A stretch of 9,849 nucleotides of DNA from contig FR892006.1 of the NCBI GenBank assembly GCA_000434235.1, positions 979-10,827 of the forward strand. The letters run 5' to 3'. How positions within the stretch are numbered: position 1 is the stretch's first letter; every line of letters begins with the position of its first letter. A model generated the notes under the pieces. The model made no database searches. It had not been told where the DNA came from and saw nothing but the letters and a program-made list of their open reading frames with translations. Source of the stretch: Alistipes sp. CAG:268. Its GTDB lineage: Bacteria; Bacteroidota; Bacteroidia; Bacteroidales; Rikenellaceae. Position numbers and translations under genes: made by a program. Below, one piece after another: positions 6,933 through 9,849 of the stretch.

Positions 6933-7559
6933 ATGACCCCTCAGGAACGTATCGTCGAACAGGCCCTGCGCCTGTTCGTCACGCAAGGCATCAAGTCCGT
7001 GCGCATGGAAGATCTCGCCCGGCTGGCGGGCGTCTCGAAGCGCGTGCTCTACGACATGTTCGAGGACAAGGAGAACCTGCTCTACCGGGTGATGCTGCGC
7101 TATTTCGAGCAGAACCGCGAGCACTGGAGGCAGCAGAGCGCCGGCGCGGGCAATGTGCTCGAGGAGCTGTTCATGGTTCTGGGCGACATGATGGACCGCT
7201 CGGAGCAGACCGGACGGCTGATGGAGAGCCTCCGGCGCTTCTACCCGGCGCTCCACGAACGGCTGAGGCACGAGGGGATGGAGCGCAATGCGGCCGACCT
7301 GCGGAAGATGCTGCAGCAGGGCATCGGCGAGGGGCTGTTCTTCGAACGGTTCAATCCCGACCTGGCCATCGGGGCGCTCTACTGCACCATCTCGGCGCTG
7401 GTCATGCGCCGCGAGCTGGTCCTTCCCTCGGGAATCTCCGAACGCGAGGCCTTCGTGCAGATCATCAGCACCTTTTTCCGCGGCATCGCGACCCCGAAGG
7501 GGCTCCAGTGCGTGGACGAGTACCTGGCGCGCTACGAACCGGGGCGCATCCGTCGCTGA
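6933..7559 (+). CDS. TetR/AcrR-family transcriptional regulator
   Basis: This 208-residue protein has a TetR N-terminal DNA-binding domain. A first helix RIVEQALRLFVTQGIKSV leads to the helix-turn-helix MEDLARLAGVSKRVLYDMF (25-43) and the conserved following phrase EDKENLLYRVM. The remainder (about 60-208) is helical and variable, as expected for the ligand-binding and dimerisation part; it does not reveal the ligand. ATG 6933 was chosen because it places the TetR fold at the usual distance from the N-terminus and sits just downstream of an excellent promoter. The frame stays open upstream into the transporter gene, but that extension has no TetR character. TetR proteins commonly repress themselves and a neighbouring gene; the transporter upstream and the hydrolase downstream are both candidates, though terminators separate it from each. 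No obvious palindromic operator was found next to its promoter. Confidence 0.9.
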   Translation: MTPQERIVEQALRLFVTQGIKSVRMEDLARLAGVSKRVLYDMFEDKENLLYRVMLRYFEQNREHWRQQSAGAGNVLEELFMVLGDMMDRSEQTGRLMESLRRFYPALHERLRHEGMERNAADLRKMLQQGIGEGLFFERFNPDLAIGALYCTISALVMRRELVLPSGISEREAFVQIISTFFRGIATPKGLQCVDEYLARYEPGRIRR

Positions 7560-7561
7560 AG

Positions 7562-7584
7562 CGTGCCGCCGGCACGACTTTTTT
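7562..7584 (+). terminator. Compact hairpin with T run after the TetR gene
   Basis: CGTGCC (7562-7567) pairs with GGCACG (7571-7576) around a three-base loop, followed by AC and then six T (7579-7584). It begins two bases after the TetR stop codon. The stem is short (6 bp) and the T run is offset by two bases, so it may be a partial terminator. Confidence 0.6.
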
Positions 7585-7586
7585 CG

Positions 7587-7594
7587 TATATTTG
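7587..7594 (+). promoter_or_regulatory. Putative -7 box directly before the hydrolase start codon
   Basis: TATATTTG is an exact TAnnTTTG match, identical to the boxes of glgB and the TetR gene. Only four bases separate it from ATG 7599. Since transcription normally begins about six to eight bases after this box, the mRNA would start at or within a base or two of the start codon. No TTTG is found at the -33 distance, where the terminator stem lies. Confidence 0.5.
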
Positions 7595-7598
7595 CCGC

Positions 7599-8432
7599 AT
7601 GAAACTCACCTTTCTGGGAACCGGAACCTCGCAGGGCGTGCCCGTCATCGGGTGCCGCTGCGCCGTCTGCATGTCCGACGACCGGCGCGACCGGCGGCTG
7701 CGCACCTCGGCGATGGTCGAGACGCGGGGCGTGCGGCTGGTGATCGACGCAGGTCCCGACTTCCGCTACCAGATGCTCCGCACCGGGGTGCGGCACATCG
7801 ACGCCATCCTTCTCACGCACGAGCACAAGGACCACATCGGCGGCCTGGACGACGTAAGGGCCTTCAACTTCGTCGATTATCCCGAGGCCATTCACAAGGT
7901 GGGCATCTACGCCACGCCGCGCACGGCGGCCTGCGTGCGCAAGGATTTCGACTACGCCTTTGCGCAGGACAAGTACCGGGGTGTCCCCGAGATCGAACTG
8001 CACGAGATCGATCCCGCATGCCCCTTCTCCGTGAAGGGGGTGGAGATCGTCCCTGTGGCGGGCCGCCACCCCGAGCGGTTTGCCGGGGCGGGCGCCTCCG
8101 AGCGTTTTGCCGTGACGGGCTACCGCATCGGTCCGCTGGCCTACCTGACCGACTTCAAGACCATCGAGGAGAGTGAGGTGGAGAAACTCGCCGGCGTCGA
8201 GGTGCTTGTGGTCAATGCCCTGCGCTTCGCTCCGCACTACTCGCACTTCAATGTGGCCGAGGCGCTGGAGCTGATTCGCCGTGTGGCGCCCCGCGAGGCC
8301 TACCTCACCCACATGTCGCACGACATCGGGCTGCAGGCCGTGACCGAGCCGACGCTCCCGCCGCACGTGCACATGGCCTGCGATACGTTGGAACTTGAAA
8401 TAAACGATGGATATGAAAACACTGAAAGATAA
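7599..8432 (+). CDS. PhnP-like metallo-beta-lactamase-fold hydrolase
   Basis: This 277-residue cytosolic metal-dependent hydrolase is of the MBL fold (lactamase_B_2 group). The metal motif is THEHKDHIGG (His74, His76, Asp78, His79); further likely ligands are His157 (GRHPERF), Asp185 (LTDFK) and His238 (LTHMSHD). An N-terminal Cys set in GVPVIGCRCAVC (Cys19, Cys21, Cys24) matches the structural zinc site known from E. coli PhnP, a phosphoribosyl cyclic phosphodiesterase. No phn (C-P lyase) genes are nearby, so a phosphonate role is not supported; a phosphodiesterase acting on a cyclic or nucleic-acid-like phosphate is the reasonable general guess. ATG 7599 starts exactly at the beta-strand MKLTFLGTGTS typical of the family; the frame is open for 12 more codons upstream, but these run through the hairpin. 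The 3' end overlaps the SDR gene by 20-26 bases. Confidence 0.85.
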   Translation: MKLTFLGTGTSQGVPVIGCRCAVCMSDDRRDRRLRTSAMVETRGVRLVIDAGPDFRYQMLRTGVRHIDAILLTHEHKDHIGGLDDVRAFNFVDYPEAIHKVGIYATPRTAACVRKDFDYAFAQDKYRGVPEIELHEIDPACPFSVKGVEIVPVAGRHPERFAGAGASERFAVTGYRIGPLAYLTDFKTIEESEVEKLAGVEVLVVNALRFAPHYSHFNVAEALELIRRVAPREAYLTHMSHDIGLQAVTEPTLPPHVHMACDTLELEINDGYENTER

Positions 8433-9228
8433 GGTAATCGTCATCACGGGCGCCTCGTCGGGCATCGGCGAGGCCATGGCCCGCGAATATGCCGCACAGG
8501 GCGCCCGGGTGGTGCTCGGGGCGCGGAGCGTGCAGAAACTGCAGCTGGTTGCGGGCGGCATCCGCACACACGGCGGGCAGGCCGCCTACTGTGGCGTGGA
8601 TGTCACCAAACCCGAGGAGTGCCGCGAACTCATCGAGACGGCCGTGCGCGAGTTCGGCCGCATCGACGTGCTGATCTGCAATGCCGGCATCTCGATGCGC
8701 GCATTGTTCGACGATGTGGACCTCGAGGTGCTGCACCGCCTGATGGACGTCAATTTCTGGGGCACGGTGAACTGCTGCAAGTATGCCTTGCCCTACCTGC
8801 AGCAGTCGAAGGGCTCGATCGTCGGCATCTCGTCCGTAGCCGGCCTGCATGGGCTTCCCGGGCGCACGGGCTACTCGGCCTCGAAGTACGCCATGACGGG
8901 CTTTCTCGAGACGCTGCGCATCGAGAACCTCAAGAAGGGGCTGCACGTGATGATCGCCTGTCCGGGATTCACGGCTTCGAACGTCCGCTTCTCGGCCCTC
9001 ACGGCCGACGGATCGCAGCAGGGCGAGACGCCGCGCGACGAGTCGAAGATGATGACCGCCGAGCAGGTGGCGCGGATCGTGGCGAAGGGCATCCTGCGCC
9101 GCAAGCGGCTCTGCCTGATGGAGATCGAGGGACGTGCCACGCACTTCGTCAAGAAATTCGCCCCGGCCTTCCTCGATCGGATGTTCTACCTGGTGATGGC
9201 CCGCGAGCCCGATTCGCCGCTCAAGTGA
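8407..9228 (+). CDS. Short-chain dehydrogenase/reductase (classical SDR)
   Basis: This 273-residue oxidoreductase has a Rossmann fold. The cofactor loop is TGASSGIG (14-21), and NAG lies at 92-94 with Asn116. The catalytic set is Ser143, Tyr156 and Lys160 (YSASK), with ACPGF after it. Arg40 at the end of the second strand (LGARS) points to NADP(H) rather than NAD(H). The C-terminus (about 245-273) is longer than in FabG-type SDRs and is moderately hydrophobic (FAPAFLDRMFYLVMA), which could let it touch a membrane or a lipid substrate; this resembles DHRS7-like SDRs. Substrate unknown. Two starts are possible, ATG 8407 or ATG 8413; both overlap the end of the hydrolase gene in another frame, so translation is probably coupled. 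An A-rich stretch, not a Shine-Dalgarno, precedes the start. Calling it a fatty-acid, sterol or sphingoid reductase would be a guess. Confidence 0.88.
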   Translation: MDMKTLKDKVIVITGASSGIGEAMAREYAAQGARVVLGARSVQKLQLVAGGIRTHGGQAAYCGVDVTKPEECRELIETAVREFGRIDVLICNAGISMRALFDDVDLEVLHRLMDVNFWGTVNCCKYALPYLQQSKGSIVGISSVAGLHGLPGRTGYSASKYAMTGFLETLRIENLKKGLHVMIACPGFTASNVRFSALTADGSQQGETPRDESKMMTAEQVARIVAKGILRRKRLCLMEIEGRATHFVKKFAPAFLDRMFYLVMAREPDSPLK

Positions 9229-9230
9229 GC

Positions 9231-9316
9231 CGCTGCATGCCCGGCCGCAACCCGGCCGCGTGCATGTCTCTCTGCTGCATGGCCCGCCTTGTGACGGACG
9301 GGCCGTTTCCCGTTTT
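9231..9316. repeat. Repeat-rich, hairpin-forming gap after the SDR gene
   Basis: This stretch holds three TGCATG hexamers (9234, 9261, 9275) and a direct repeat of the nine bases CCCGGCCGC (9240-9248 and 9251-9259). CATGC with GCATG and GGCCG with CGGCC can fold into a first hairpin (9236-9266). A second hairpin pairs GGCCCG (9281-9286) with CGGGCC (9299-9304), extendable by two more pairs across a bulge. ACGGG (9298-9302) with CCCGT (9309-9313) is an alternative fold that would exclude the second hairpin. This part probably ends the SDR transcript, but the T tracts are short and broken. Confidence 0.5.
9281..9316 (+). terminator. Possible terminator of the hydrolase-SDR operon
   Basis: The GGCCCG/CGGGCC hairpin is followed by GTTTCCCGTTTT. 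The U-rich part is interrupted by CCCG, so this is weaker than the other terminators in the window. It may let some transcription continue into the lipoprotein gene, for which no recognisable promoter is seen. Confidence 0.4.
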
Positions 9317-9352
9317 GCAGATCCATTTAACCCAACAATCAAGCATAACGTT

Positions 9353-9805
9353 ATGAAACATTTGAACAATTGGATGCGTGCGCTCCGGCGGAGCGTGCTC
9401 TGTGCGTGCGTTGCTGTGGCCTGCGTATGGTGCCTTCCTTCGTGCAACGACGACAAGATCGGCGACATATCGCTGATTTACGGCCGCTGGGAGGCCACCT
9501 CCTTCTCCGGCTATGAAAAGGAGGAGGGTGAAGAGCCCTACGAGTGGAACTACGGCCCGTCCGAGATGGCCGGTGACTATGTGATTTTCAACACCGACGG
9601 AACATATGTGGAGGGGTCTTCGGGCACAACGGGAGACAGTGGCACGTGGCGCATTCAGGGCAACAGAATCTATGTGACCTCCGACGGTGAGACCATCGGT
9701 GCGACGATCCGTACCCTCTCCTCCACGGAACTGGTTATCGAGATGCGTTACAGCGAACCGGGCTACGAATATTTCGAACGCTCTTCTTACCGCAAGGCCG
9801 ACTGA
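9353..9805 (+). CDS. Lipoprotein with a lipocalin-like domain
   Basis: This is a 150-residue exported lipoprotein. The N-terminus has Arg/Lys, a hydrophobic Cys/Val/Ala-rich core (about 14-28) and a lipobox LPSC with the lipid-bearing Cys31. The next residues NDDK resemble the short acidic export signal that places lipoproteins on the outer face of the outer membrane in Bacteroidetes, so surface exposure is plausible. The mature part (38-150) matches the small lipocalin-like beta-barrel family of this phylum: it starts LIYGRWEATS, has FNTDGTYVE (79-87), SGTWRIQGNRIYVTSD (96-111) and ELVIEMRYSE (126-135), and ends in YRKAD. No enzyme residues are expected, and the ligand is unknown. ATG 9353 was chosen because it opens the signal peptide and follows an A/T-rich leader; the frame extends upstream for 31 codons through the hairpin region without protein character. 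No Bacteroidetes promoter box is evident upstream. Confidence 0.82.
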   Translation: MKHLNNWMRALRRSVLCACVAVACVWCLPSCNDDKIGDISLIYGRWEATSFSGYEKEEGEEPYEWNYGPSEMAGDYVIFNTDGTYVEGSSGTTGDSGTWRIQGNRIYVTSDGETIGATIRTLSSTELVIEMRYSEPGYEYFERSSYRKAD

Positions 9806-9810
9806 CGGCT

Positions 9811-9835
9811 GCCGGCCTTTCAAGTGAAAGGCGGC
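9811..9835 (+). terminator. Hairpin right after the lipoprotein gene
   Basis: GCCTTTCA (9815-9822) pairs perfectly with TGAAAGGC (9825-9832), and GCC/GGC extend the stem across a one-base bulge. It begins five bases after the stop codon. No T run follows within the 14 bases left in the window, so termination is possible but not shown. Confidence 0.35.
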
Positions 9836-9849
9836 CGCACCCGGATCGG

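Noticed and set aside
6900..8567. A 555-codon open frame on the minus strand across the TetR, hydrolase and SDR genes
   Set aside because: It spans three well-supported plus-strand genes and their intergenic signals and has no recognisable motif; it is a shadow of high GC content.
9260..9352. Upstream extension of the lipoprotein frame
   Set aside because: It would bury the signal peptide 31 residues into the protein and runs through the hairpin region.
1..9849. Mobile element, phage, defence system, CRISPR, tRNA, rRNA or riboswitch
   Set aside because: No transposase or integrase motifs, terminal repeats, cloverleaf-like segments or known riboswitch cores were seen, and base composition is even across the coding genes.

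Overview
The window reads as an ordinary chromosomal segment of a GC-rich member of the Bacteroidales, most likely Alistipes or another member of the Rikenellaceae. The grounds are: an ExbD-TonB-DUF1573 run of Bacteroidetes type; promoter boxes matching the Bacteroidetes pattern TTTG-N19-TAnnTTTG instead of -35/-10 boxes; no clear Shine-Dalgarno sequences and A/T-rich leaders; a lipoprotein with an acidic stretch right after its lipid cysteine; and a GH13_8-type branching enzyme. The genus is inferred; no 16S or other marker is present.

Layout. (1) 1-2828, plus strand: a tight operon whose upstream part lies outside the window, with the 3' end of exbD, tonB, a secreted DUF1573 protein and an MtaD-like amidohydrolase, ending at a strong hairpin terminator (2910-2948). 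(2) 2989-5025, minus strand: a glycogen branching enzyme converging on that hairpin, which is symmetric enough to stop transcription from both sides. (3) 5026-5106: a short A/T-rich divergent promoter region between the branching enzyme and the next gene. (4) 5107-6783, plus: a POT/PTR-family proton-coupled peptide transporter with its own terminator. (5) 6933-7559, plus: a TetR-type regulator with the best promoter in the window. (6) 7599-9228, plus: a PhnP-like metallo-beta-lactamase-fold hydrolase overlapping a classical SDR oxidoreductase. (7) 9353-9805, plus: a small lipoprotein with a lipocalin-like domain, preceded by a 124-base structured gap.

How the genes work together. ExbD and TonB belong to the complex that passes proton-motive energy to TonB-dependent outer-membrane transporters. 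The DUF1573 protein is an exported companion of unknown role. The MtaD-like deaminase is presumably only co-transcribed. The branching enzyme serves glycogen storage and the POT protein peptide uptake; both are housekeeping or nutritional. The hydrolase/SDR pair is probably co-translated but its substrates cannot be read from the sequence.

I saw no mobile element, CRISPR array, tRNA, rRNA, phage gene or defence gene, and no convincing new system. The points most worth a second look are the altered proton-coupling residues of the POT transporter, the overlapping divergent promoters in 5026-5106, the possible leaderless start of the hydrolase gene, and the repeat-rich hairpin region before the lipoprotein.
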